From an uncultured Collinsella sp. (GTDB lineage Bacteria > Actinomycetota > Coriobacteriia > Coriobacteriales > Coriobacteriaceae): 7,905 nucleotides of DNA. The position numbers and the translations under genes were made by a program. The notes below the pieces were generated by a model. It saw nothing but the letters and a program-made list of their open reading frames with translations. It did no database searches and was not told where the DNA came from. Shown piece by piece: positions 1 to 6,291 of the stretch (the first letter of the stretch is position 1; each line of letters opens with the position of its first letter). The DNA lies in NCBI GenBank assembly GCA_900757235.1, contig CAAENB010000166.1, positions 1 to 7,905 of the forward strand. The letters are read 5' to 3'.

Positions 1-1
1 A

Positions 2-38
2 CGCAAAGGAGGCCACTTAATGTGGCCTCCGTCTTGCG
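2..38 (-). terminator. Nested hairpin past the 3' end of pcrA
   Basis: A perfect 9-bp stem, GGAGGCCAC (8-16) with GTGGCCTCC (22-30), closes a 5-base loop. A second outer stem, CGCAA (2-6) with TTGCG (34-38), is separated from it by a small asymmetric internal loop. It lies about 55 bases past the helicase stop. Read on the minus strand, the inner stem is followed by only three T residues, so it is a weak match to an intrinsic terminator. It could equally be a bidirectional terminator for a gene to the left, or simply a 3'-end stabilising hairpin. Confidence 0.45.
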
Positions 39-93
39 CAGGACTGCCCGAGCAGGCGATGTTGCCCTATACGCCCGCCCAGGTCCGCCGGGA

Positions 94-2994
94 TTACGAC
101 AGCTTGACGATCGGCGCAAAGCCCTTCATTAGCTTTTTGGTCTGGCCGGTCTTTTCGAATTGAACCTCGATCATGTCTCCGGCGACCGAGATCACGGTAC
201 CCGTGCCAAAGGTCTTGTGGCTCACGGTATCGCCCGCGGCGAAGTCCTGCGATGCGCTCGCGCGATCGACCTTGCGCTCCACCGTCGGCGACACCTTGGA
301 CGACGGCTTTTTGGCTCGCGGCGCGCCCGAGCCAAAGGTCGAGGCAACGCGGCCGGCGTCAGGCGAAACCCCACGATGGCGCTCGGTCCCATAGCTGCTG
401 CCGCCAAAGAAGTCGTCAAAGCTCGACCCGCCGCGCGAGCCGGAGCCGCCGGTCGAGCGCGTATGCGAACCAAACACCTTGCCGCCATACATATCCGAGC
501 CCATGCCCGAGCCAAAGGTGCCGTGACGGTCGCCGCGCTTTTCCCAGCCCGTGCCCTCAAAACCGGCAGAACCGATGCCGCTAAACTCGATATCCTCAAA
601 CGGAATCTCGTTAAGGAAGCGCGAGCGCGGGTTGGCAGAGGTCGAGCCGTAGGTGCGACGCGTGGCCGCATAGGTCAGGAACAGGCGCTTACGGGCACGC
701 GTGATGGCAACGTAGGCCAGGCGACGCTCCTCCTCGAGCTTGCCCGGATCATCGCTGCCACCAAAGTCATGCACGTGTGGGAAGATGCCCTCCTCCATAC
801 CGGCCACGAACACCGCGGGGAACTCCAGGCCCTTGGCGGAGTGGATGGTCATCATGGTGATGGCATGCGTCTCGCCGGCCAGGGAATCCAAGTCGGAGCG
901 CAGGGCCAGCCACTCCATGAGAGCAGGAAGCGCCTTACAGGTGAGCGGACCGTAGGTGCGCTCGATCTCGTCGGCATGCACGGCACCCGCCGGCATCTCC
1001 GTCGGCGCGGCATACGCGTTGCCCGCAATGGCGGCAGCCAGGGCATCCTGCGGCGAGAGCGCCGGGGCGGCTAGGCTATCGAGCGGATTGGAACCTGCGG
1101 CATCACGCGCGCCAACGAGCGCCTCAAACGAGGATACCGGGGCAGACGGTCCCGGCTCGGGCGCAGGTGCGCTCACCACGACGGGCTCGGGCTCGGCGCC
1201 GGCCGGCACATCGGCAACGCCAGCCGCGCGCAGCTCTTCCAAGCTCTCGAGCGTACCCTCGATATCCTCGTGCGTCTCCTCAAATTCGGCGGCGACGCCC
1301 AGGAATTCCTGAATGTTCTCAGCGCGGCTCTCGGACTCCATGGTGCCTTCGGCGCGAAACGCCTGCAGCAGGCCCGTCTTATCGACAATCATCTCGACAA
1401 CGTCCTTGAGCTCGCCGTCCATGCGACGACCCTCGCGCACCAGCGCCACAAAGCTCGACAGGCCGTTGCGCACCTTGGCGCTAAACATGCCCGTCTCGGC
1501 TGTCGCAATCTCACAGGCCTGGAAAAACGAGCAACGGTTGTCACGTGCCAGCTGCTCGATCTTTTGAATCGAGGTGGAGCCGATGCCGCGGCGCGGCGTG
1601 TTGATAACGCGCTTGACGCTCATCTCGTCGGCCGGGTTCACGATCATCTTGAGGTAGGCCATGACGTCGCGGATCTCGGCGCGGTCGAAGAATCGCGTGC
1701 CGCCGACGATCTTGTAGGGCACGCCCGCGCGCAGGAACATATCTTCGAGAATACGCGACTGGGCGTTGGTGCGGTAGAACACAGCGATATCGTCGTAGCT
1801 CGTGCCCTTGGCATGCAGCTTTTCGATCTCGCCGGCAATCCAGCGGCCCTCGTCGCGCTCATCGCTTGCCTGGAAGGCCTGGATCTTCTCGCCGTCGCCC
1901 TCGGCCGTAAACAGGCGCTTTTCTTTACGCTGCGAGTTGTGACGCACCACGGCGTTGGCGGCGCTCAGGATATGACCCGTGGAGCGGTAGTTCTGCTCCA
2001 GCTTGACGGTCTTGCAGTTTTTAAAGTCCTTCTCAAAGTCCAGGATATTGGTGATGTCGGCGCCACGCCAGCTATAAATGGACTGGTCGTCGTCACCTAC
2101 GACCATGAGGTTTTGGTACTTGGCGGCCAGCAGGTTGGCGATCTCGTACTGGACGTGGTTGGTGTCCTGATACTCGTCGACGCTAATGTAGCGGAAGCGC
2201 TCCTGGTACTTATCGAGCACCTCGGGGCGGGTGCGCAGCAACTCGAGCGCGCGCACGAGCAGGTCGTCAAAGTCCATCGCGTTGGCGGCACGCAGGCGGC
2301 GCTCCAGCTCCAGGTAGACCTGCGCGGCCTTTTTGTCGTTGGGGCTATCGGCGCTCTTGAGCATGTCCTCGGGCCCAATCATGGCGTTTTTGGCCGAGCT
2401 GATCTTGCTGCGGATCATGTTGATGGGGAACTGCTTTTGCTCAATGCCGAGCGCCTGCATAATGTCACGCACCATGCGCTTTGAGTCATCGTCGTCATAG
2501 ATGGTGAACTGACCGGTGTAGCCCAGCAGGTCGGCGTCCTCGCGCAGCATGCGCACGCACATGGCGTGGAAGGTGCACACCCACATGCCGCGGGTGCCAC
2601 TGGGGATGAGTGCTGCCAGACGCTCGCGCATCTCGGCCGCGGCCTTGTTGGTAAACGTGATGGCAAGAACCTGCCAGGGCTTAACGCCCAGGTCGCCAAG
2701 CATATGTGCGATGCGGAAGGTCAGGACGCGGGTCTTGCCCGAGCCGGCGCCGGCAAGGACCAGCAGCGGGCCCTCGGTGGTCAGGACCGCCTCGCGCTGG
2801 GCGGGGTTCAGGCTATCGATATCGACGAGCGGCTTGGCGGGCTTGGGCGCCGGAGCCGGGGCGTCGCAGATGTCGAGCGGAACGAGCTCGGGTTCCGGCG
2901 CGGCGGGGACGGTGTACGCATCGAGCGGCACGGGCTCCGGCGCGGGCGACACGGGCGCGGCAGTGTTCTTTTCCCAGGGCAAGGGCTGGGTCAT
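94..2994 (-). CDS. pcrA: ATP-dependent DNA helicase PcrA/UvrD, superfamily 1A, enlarged
   Basis: This is a 3'-5' DNA helicase used in nucleotide excision repair, in clearing stalled RNA polymerase and in plasmid replication. In the 966-residue protein the SF1 motifs are seen in order: Q motif LNPAQREAV (62-70), Walker A GAGSGKT (82-88), motif Ia TFTNKAAAEM (113-122), Walker B VDEYQDT (272-278), motif III GDDDQSIYSWRGAD (300-313), motif IV QNYRST (334-339), motif V TIHSAKGLEF (716-725) and motif VI VAITRARKRL (762-771). Residues about 917-966 form the Tudor-like C-terminal domain that, in PcrA proteins, contacts RNA polymerase. PcrA is usually about 720-780 residues. The excess lies in a Pro/Ala-rich N-terminal tail (1-60), an insert at about 580-690, and a Gly/Ser-rich linker (about 804-915). 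The ATG at 2994 was chosen because GAGGAG sits 6 bases upstream. An upstream in-frame ATG at 3078 would overlap the predicted -10 box. UvrD, Rep or PcrA naming is a matter of family convention. Confidence 0.96.
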   Translation of the reverse strand: MTQPLPWEKNTAAPVSPAPEPVPLDAYTVPAAPEPELVPLDICDAPAPAPKPAKPLVDIDSLNPAQREAVLTTEGPLLVLAGAGSGKTRVLTFRIAHMLGDLGVKPWQVLAITFTNKAAAEMRERLAALIPSGTRGMWVCTFHAMCVRMLREDADLLGYTGQFTIYDDDDSKRMVRDIMQALGIEQKQFPINMIRSKISSAKNAMIGPEDMLKSADSPNDKKAAQVYLELERRLRAANAMDFDDLLVRALELLRTRPEVLDKYQERFRYISVDEYQDTNHVQYEIANLLAAKYQNLMVVGDDDQSIYSWRGADITNILDFEKDFKNCKTVKLEQNYRSTGHILSAANAVVRHNSQRKEKRLFTAEGDGEKIQAFQASDERDEGRWIAGEIEKLHAKGTSYDDIAVFYRTNAQSRILEDMFLRAGVPYKIVGGTRFFDRAEIRDVMAYLKMIVNPADEMSVKRVINTPRRGIGSTSIQKIEQLARDNRCSFFQACEIATAETGMFSAKVRNGLSSFVALVREGRRMDGELKDVVEMIVDKTGLLQAFRAEGTMESESRAENIQEFLGVAAEFEETHEDIEGTLESLEELRAAGVADVPAGAEPEPVVVSAPAPEPGPSAPVSSFEALVGARDAAGSNPLDSLAAPALSPQDALAAAIAGNAYAAPTEMPAGAVHADEIERTYGPLTCKALPALMEWLALRSDLDSLAGETHAITMMTIHSAKGLEFPAVFVAGMEEGIFPHVHDFGGSDDPGKLEEERRLAYVAITRARKRLFLTYAATRRTYGSTSANPRSRFLNEIPFEDIEFSGIGSAGFEGTGWEKRGDRHGTFGSGMGSDMYGGKVFGSHTRSTGGSGSRGGSSFDDFFGGSSYGTERHRGVSPDAGRVASTFGSGAPRAKKPSSKVSPTVERKVDRASASQDFAAGDTVSHKTFGTGTVISVAGDMIEVQFEKTGQTKKLMKGFAPIVKLS

Positions 2995-3055
2995 GGGCGA
3001 CTCCTCATCTGACGGACGGCGCGCCTGCGGGCAGCGCCATAGTTTGAGCCGTATC

Positions 3056-3086
3056 AGTATACCGAGCCGCGCGGACACCGACGCAA
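3056..3086 (-). promoter_or_regulatory. Predicted promoter of pcrA
   Basis: On the minus strand, TATACT (3061-3056) matches the -10 consensus at 5 of 6 positions. A weak -35 candidate, TTGCGT (3086-3081), lies 19 bases upstream of it, which is a long spacing. Transcription would start near 3049 and leave a leader of about 55 bases before the ATG at 2994. The -10 match is the stronger part of this call. Confidence 0.45.
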
Positions 3087-3133
3087 ATCACACCACGACT
3101 CCGTGCGCCGCCGTCAGGCCCACCCCAGCGAAT

Positions 3134-3200
3134 TTGGTGCAAAGGTGTCAGGTTTGTCTGCACCAAGCCGGTACAAAATAACCTGACCCCAATGCACCAA
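3134..3200. repeat. Symmetrical double inverted repeat
   Basis: The order is TTGGTGCA (3134-3141), 5 bases, GTCAGGTT (3147-3154), 25 bases, AACCTGAC (3180-3187), 5 bases, TGCACCAA (3193-3200). Both arm pairs are perfect complements and both spacers are the same length, so the element is a mirror of itself. A third TGCACCAA lies inside it (3159-3166) and can also pair with the first arm, giving two competing folds. There is no reading frame. It looks like a dispersed intergenic repeat of the REP or miniature-inverted-repeat type. That class is inferred, because only one full copy is in the window. Confidence 0.7.
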
Positions 3201-3207
3201 TCAGGGA

Positions 3208-3233
3208 GCCACCGATGTCATGGCAACGGTGGC
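3208..3233. repeat. Short inverted repeat, 7-bp stem
   Basis: GCCACCG (3208-3214) and CGGTGGC (3227-3233) are exact complements around a 12-base loop. It sits between the two larger inverted repeats of this gap. It has no T-tract on either strand, so it is not a canonical terminator. No function can be assigned. Confidence 0.45.
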
Positions 3234-3235
3234 GA

Positions 3236-3335
3236 GCGGCGGCCAGGGCGAACAAATTGGCATGAAAAGAAGACGGCATAGACCTTTTGGTCATGCCGCC
3301 CTCTTTGAATGACAAGTTGTCGCCCTGGCCGCCGC
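3236..3335. repeat. Imperfect 23-bp inverted repeat enclosing the uppP terminator
   Basis: The outer 16 bases are perfect complements (3236-3251 with 3320-3335; core GGCCAGGGCG). After one bulged A, seven further positions pair with one mismatch (3253-3259 with 3313-3319). The interior of about 53 bases holds the terminator hairpin at 3272-3300. The left arm lies beyond the terminator in the direction of uppP transcription, so both arms can pair in RNA only on readthrough. No convincing target-site duplication flanks it. Confidence 0.7.
3264..3300 (-). terminator. Intrinsic terminator of uppP
   Basis: On the minus strand a 12-bp stem (3300-3289 with 3284-3272) closes an AAAA loop and contains one bulged base and one G-T pair. 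It is followed directly by TTCTTTTC (3271-3264). It starts about 50 bases past the uppP stop codon in the correct orientation. A GC-rich stem, tight loop and T-rich tail make this a good Rho-independent terminator. Confidence 0.75.
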
Positions 3336-3350
3336 GCAGCGTCGACTAAG

Positions 3351-4331
3351 TTAAAGGCCGAGCATCGGCTCCAGAACAAAGAAGTATGCGAGCACTACGA
3401 TGCCCAGGATGATGCGGTAGACGCCGAAGCACTTGAAGTCGTGACGGCGGACGAAGCCCATGAGCCACTTGATGGCGATGAGCGAAACCACAAAGGCCAC
3501 AACGCAGCCCACGCCCAAGATGGCGATCTCGTTGGCGCCGAACGTGCCGCCCTTGATGAAGTACTTGACCAGCTTGAGCGCACTTGCGCCAAACATAACG
3601 GGAATAGCCAGGAAGAACGTGAACTTAGACGCCACCGAACGCGTGCAGCCCAAAAGCAGGCCACCGATGATGGTAGAACCGGAACGAGACGTACCAGGCA
3701 CCAGCGAAAGCACCTGGAAGCAGCCGATACCCAGCGCAGTCTTCCAGCTCAGGTCCTCGAGCGTGGCGATGGAGCCAAAGTCCAGGTTATCGTCATCGTC
3801 CTCATCCTCGGCGGTAGCCGCGGCGGACACCGCAAAGTGCGCACCGGCAGGACGTCCACCCGACACCACAGCACGCGAACCAAACGAACCGGCAACGGCC
3901 ATTTCCTCGCGCTTGCTCGCGCGCCAGTTCTCGATCACGATAAACAGCACGCCGTACACAATGAGCGCCAGCGCCACGACGGGAGCATTGTAGAAATGCT
4001 CCTCCATCCAGTCGTTGAGCGGCAGGCCGATCGCCGCGGCGGGAATGCAGCCGAGCACAATCTTGCCCCACAGCACCCAGGTGTCGCGGCGGCCCTCCTT
4101 ACCCTTGCTGGGCGAGAACGGGTTGAGCTCGTGGAAAAACAGCACGCAGACAGCCAGAATGGCGCCGAGCTGAATCACGACCAGGAACATATTCCAGAAC
4201 GTCTCGCTCACGTTCATCTTGACGAACTCGTCCACCAAGATCATGTGACCCGTCGACGAAACGGGCAGCCATTCGGTGATGCCCTCGACCAGGCCCATGA
4301 AGGCAGATTTTAGAAGCTCGATAATATCCAA
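3351..4331 (-). CDS. uppP: Undecaprenyl-diphosphatase UppP (BacA family)
   Basis: An integral membrane enzyme that removes a phosphate from undecaprenyl pyrophosphate, regenerating the lipid carrier for peptidoglycan and other wall polymers. Extra activity gives bacitracin resistance. Both family signatures are present in the 326-residue protein: EGITEWLPVSSTGH (16-29), with the conserved glutamates and histidine, and PGTSRSG (212-218), with the catalytic-site arginine at 216. Hydrophobic segments are seen near 48-67, 88-104, 115-133, 198-211, 220-229, 237-255, 268-288 and 303-320. The usual length is about 270. The excess is a hydrophilic insert at about 141-192 with an acidic run (EDEDDDDNLD). 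The start is set at TTG 4331, because GAGGGGG lies 6 bases upstream and the protein then opens MDIIELLKSA, as family members do. In-frame ATGs at 4394 and 4415 lack family-like sequence after them. Confidence 0.95.
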   Translation of the reverse strand: MDIIELLKSAFMGLVEGITEWLPVSSTGHMILVDEFVKMNVSETFWNMFLVVIQLGAILAVCVLFFHELNPFSPSKGKEGRRDTWVLWGKIVLGCIPAAAIGLPLNDWMEEHFYNAPVVALALIVYGVLFIVIENWRASKREEMAVAGSFGSRAVVSGGRPAGAHFAVSAAATAEDEDDDDNLDFGSIATLEDLSWKTALGIGCFQVLSLVPGTSRSGSTIIGGLLLGCTRSVASKFTFFLAIPVMFGASALKLVKYFIKGGTFGANEIAILGVGCVVAFVVSLIAIKWLMGFVRRHDFKCFGVYRIILGIVVLAYFFVLEPMLGL

Positions 4332-4392
4332 AGGGACCCCCTCGTTAGACACCCGCCGGTAGATGTTCTGCGGACGATGCGGGCGATGTCCC

Positions 4393-4398
4393 ATTATC
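4393..4398 (-). promoter_or_regulatory. Candidate -10 box of uppP
   Basis: GATAAT on the minus strand (4398-4393) differs from TATAAT at one position. No good -35 box is seen at normal spacing, so activation by a regulator is possible. The start would be near 4387 with a leader of about 55 bases. A perfect 8-base palindrome, GGTGCACC (4409-4416), lies just upstream of the -10. Confidence 0.35.
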
Positions 4399-4447
4399 AA
4401 CCGTTGGCGGTGCACCTGCGCCTACCCTTACCAAAAAACTCGCCCGT

Positions 4448-4461
4448 TCACAGAATTGCGA
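4448..4461. promoter_or_regulatory. Candidate operator in the uppP/usp divergent region
   Basis: TCACA-GAAT-TGCGA has the shape of the TNACA-N4-TGTAA motif described for BceR-like regulators. The first half-site is perfect and the second has two mismatches. It lies about 60-74 bases upstream of the predicted uppP start. It shares T.ACAGAA.TG with a site upstream of the response regulator gene (7043-7056). This is an inference from two sites only. The consensus is quoted from memory, and such short matches can arise by chance. Confidence 0.2.
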
Positions 4462-4484
4462 GCGGTCAAACCGAAATCCTTGGG

Positions 4485-4490
4485 TATAAC
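4485..4490 (+). promoter_or_regulatory. Candidate -10 box of the universal stress protein gene
   Basis: TATAAC matches 5 of 6 consensus positions, 90 bases upstream of the ATG. No convincing -35 sits at 16-18 bases. The nearest TTG-type hexamer, TTGCGA (4456-4461), is 23 bases away. A small palindrome, CGGT-CAA-ACCG (4463-4473), covers the expected -35 position and could bind a regulator. Confidence 0.3.
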
Positions 4491-4580
4491 TGCAACAAGA
4501 TAAAGTGTCCGGCGGCCAACGCGCCCGCGCCCGCCCGACGCACGAGCTCCGCGCCCGTGCGATAGACCAAGGAGGAAACC

Positions 4581-5018
4581 ATGAACGAGGGCTACACCAA
4601 GGTATTTGTTTCACTCGACGGTACTGAGCAGCAGGATTTTGTGCTCGCACGCGCCATCAAGGTCGCCGCGAACAACGGCGCCAAGCTGATCATCGGCCAC
4701 GTCATCGACTCCACCGCACTCGAGAGCGCCGGTTCCTATCCGGTCGACCTGGTCAACGGCCTGGAGGAGGCCTTTAACAACTCCATCGCCAAGCAGCTCG
4801 AGGAGGCCAAGGCCAATCCTGACGTTCCCGAGGTCGAGGTCATGATTCGTACCGGCCGCATTCGCGAGACGCTCAAGGATGAGATGCTCGACGTGGTCAA
4901 GCCCGATCTGGTGCTCTGCGGCGCCCGCGGCCTGTCCTCAATTAAGTACGCGCTACTGGGCTCGATTTCGACGTTCCTGCTGCGCAATACGGACTGCGAC
5001 ATCCTGGTCGTGAAGTAG
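4581..5018 (+). CDS. Universal stress protein, UspA family, single domain
   Basis: A 145-residue cytosolic protein of the UspA superfamily, whose members bind ATP or other nucleotides and modulate survival under stress, starvation or redox change. The exact role of this copy is unknown. The N-terminal strand KVFVSLDGTEQQD (7-19) carries the usual Asp at 13. The C-terminal nucleotide motif is complete: G114-x2-G117-x9-G127-S128, matching the ATP-binding G-2x-G-9x-G(S/T) form, followed by the typical FLLRNTDCDILVV ending (132-144). The length is normal for one domain. AAGGAGG (4569-4575), 5 bases before the ATG, is a near-ideal ribosome binding site and suggests strong expression. The gene is monocistronic: it is divergent from uppP, convergent with the kinase gene, and followed by its own terminator. 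Confidence 0.93.
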   Translation: MNEGYTKVFVSLDGTEQQDFVLARAIKVAANNGAKLIIGHVIDSTALESAGSYPVDLVNGLEEAFNNSIAKQLEEAKANPDVPEVEVMIRTGRIRETLKDEMLDVVKPDLVLCGARGLSSIKYALLGSISTFLLRNTDCDILVVK

Positions 5019-5031
5019 GTTCCTTCCCGTC

Positions 5032-5123
5032 GGCGCAAGGCCTGCGGGGTTATCTAAGCCGACGTCCTCGCCGCTTCGCGGCTGCGGGACGTCGGCTTAG
5101 ATAACCCCTCCCGGCCTTGCGCC
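5032..5123. repeat. Long nested inverted repeat (38 paired positions)
   Basis: Three stacked perfect stems share one axis. The outer stem pairs 5032-5042 (GGCGCAAGGCC) with 5113-5123. The middle 22-bp stem pairs 5046-5067 (starting GGGGTTATCTAAG) with 5087-5108. The inner stem is GCCGC-TTC-GCGGC (5070-5082). Only short unpaired patches of 3-4 bases separate them. It begins 13 bases after the usp stop codon. Neither side has a T-tract, so it is not a standard terminator, and a separate good terminator follows at 5164. It could be a mobile palindromic repeat, a 3'-UTR stabiliser or a cruciform site. Confidence 0.85.
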
Positions 5124-5163
5124 TTCGTCACCATACTTCAACGAGTTAGCTGATAAAAGATGG

Positions 5164-5197
5164 CGTGCCGCCCCGTTTGGGGTGGCACGTTTTGTTT
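5164..5197 (+). terminator. Intrinsic terminator of the universal stress protein gene
   Basis: An 11-bp stem with one G-T pair (5164-5174 with 5179-5189) closes a GTTT loop and is followed by TTTTGTTT (5190-5197). This is a strong plus-strand terminator about 145 bases after the usp stop. On the minus strand the same stem is followed by CCATCTTTT, so it may also stop transcripts from the kinase gene, about 50 bases past its stop codon. Confidence 0.8.
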
Positions 5198-5220
5198 GGG
5201 CTGCACGTTTTTGTTTGGGC
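5185..5220. repeat. Tandem duplication of the terminator tail
   Basis: GCACGTTTTGTTTGGGC (5185-5201) is repeated after one base as GCACGTTTTTGTTTGGGC (5203-5220). The copies differ by a single T. The first copy contains the 3' end of the terminator stem and its T-tract. The second lacks a matching 5' stem arm, so it cannot form the hairpin. Slippage or a small duplication is the simplest origin. Confidence 0.65.
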
Positions 5221-5238
5221 GGACGTCTGCCGCGTGCG

Positions 5239-6282
5239 TTACTCGAAATATTGGAACTTGTTCGTTGAGAAGGCAAACGTTACGACAAAGCCTTCGCCGG
5301 GGTCGGAGGCTGCGGTAACGTCGATGCCCATCTTGGAGCACAGGCGCGCCACCAGGTAGAGGCCAATGCCCGTTGCGCGCTTGGTGGTGCGACCGTTGTC
5401 GCCGGTAAAGCCCTTCTCGAACACGCGGGGCAAATCTGCTGCACACACGCCGCAGCCGTTGTCGGCAACGGTGAGCTCAATGCGCTCACTCGCCAGACCC
5501 TCGTCCAGCAACGCGCCCGAAAACACGATCTTTGCGCCGTCCTCGCGCGCATATTTAATGCTGTTCTGAATGAGCTGGCCCAGGATAAACTCGAGCCACT
5601 TTTCGTCGGTAAAGACCTCAAAGTCGAGGTTCTCGCACACCGGCGCCACGTGCGCCGCGATGAGCTCGCGCGCGTTGGCTTTAATCGCACCCGTCACCAA
5701 GGTCTTGAGGTTCCAACGTCGAATCAGGTAATCGCGCTCCACAACTTCCGAGCGCGCATAGTAGAGCGCCTGGTCGATATAGCGCTCCACGCGAGCCAGC
5801 TCGCGGCCCAAATCGTCCACGCGCGACAGGTCGTCTTCGCTGCCGTCCAGGTTTTCCAAAATCAGATGGGCTGCAGCCAGGGGCAGTTTGGCCTCGTGGA
5901 CCCAGCTCTCGATATAGTCGCGATAGTCGTCGGTTTGACGTCGCCCTTCCGCTACCTCATCGCAAGCCGCCTTGCCCACGCGGCGCAGGACTTCGTATTC
6001 GAGCTCGCCCTCGGCATAGGTTGGGCACTGCACCATCTCCTGCACCCATGCGGGGCTTTCCAGCTCCTCGGCCGCGCGCTCCAGCTGACGCAGAAAACGG
6101 CGGCGGCGCGCATACTCGATCACGATGCCCAGGATGCCAAAGACAAAGGACACGCCGACCGCCACGACCACGATGGAAGCGGGTGCCCCGGCGACCGTCA
6201 GGACAAAGCAGCTCAGCAGCACTCCGCACGTCCACACGGCTACGGGAAGCAGCGCGTCTTTAAAGAACTTGGCAAACGACAT
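5239..6282 (-). CDS. Intramembrane-sensing histidine kinase, BceS/GraS-like
   Basis: Sensor kinase of a two-component system; it autophosphorylates on His and passes phosphate to the regulator encoded just upstream. In the 347-residue protein, two membrane helices (about 11-33 and 36-57) are joined by only a few residues, so there is no extracellular sensor domain. The H-box is SWVHEAKLPL, with the phospho-acceptor His129. The ATPase domain shows the N-box QLIQNSIKYA (236-245), G1 DNGCGV (274-279), F-box FEKGFTG (288-294) and G2 TGIGLYL (304-310). Two short-looped helices, the WVHExKxP-type H-box and the size fit kinases that sense peptide antibiotics through a BceAB-type ABC transporter. No transporter gene is present here. 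The ATG at 6282 has AGGTG 6 bases upstream and lies 9 bases past the regulator stop. A GTG at 6291, abutting that stop, is the alternative start. Confidence 0.93.
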   Translation of the reverse strand: MSFAKFFKDALLPVAVWTCGVLLSCFVLTVAGAPASIVVVAVGVSFVFGILGIVIEYARRRRFLRQLERAAEELESPAWVQEMVQCPTYAEGELEYEVLRRVGKAACDEVAEGRRQTDDYRDYIESWVHEAKLPLAAAHLILENLDGSEDDLSRVDDLGRELARVERYIDQALYYARSEVVERDYLIRRWNLKTLVTGAIKANARELIAAHVAPVCENLDFEVFTDEKWLEFILGQLIQNSIKYAREDGAKIVFSGALLDEGLASERIELTVADNGCGVCAADLPRVFEKGFTGDNGRTTKRATGIGLYLVARLCSKMGIDVTAASDPGEGFVVTFAFSTNKFQYFE

Positions 6283-6291
6283 AACCGGCAC

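Noticed and set aside
160..1074. 304-codon plus-strand open frame inside the 3' part of pcrA
   Set aside because: Arg/Ala-rich antisense shadow of the Gly/Ser-rich linker and C-terminal motifs.
1270..2484. 404-codon plus-strand open frame inside pcrA
   Set aside because: Antisense shadow of helicase motifs. No family resemblance and no start signals.
2995..3078. Upstream 28-residue extension of PcrA starting at 3078
   Set aside because: It would overlap the predicted -10 box, lacks a ribosome binding site, and the ATG at 2994 has a clear GAGGAG.
3134..3335. Insertion sequence or CRISPR array in the gap before uppP
   Set aside because: No transposase reading frame fits in the gap, and the repeats are inverted pairs, not regularly spaced direct repeats with unique spacers.
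3309..4313. 334-codon plus-strand open frame opposite uppP
   Set aside because: Hydrophilic His/Arg/Glu-rich mirror of membrane helices, opposite a certain gene.
5032..5123. The long palindrome as an ordinary bidirectional terminator
   Set aside because: No T-tract follows the stem on either strand, and a proper terminator lies at 5164-5197. A terminator-assisting role is still possible.
5138..5446. Small minus-strand frame overlapping the kinase 3' end and its downstream gap
   Set aside because: Out of frame with the kinase, runs through the terminator and tandem repeat, and has no start signal.
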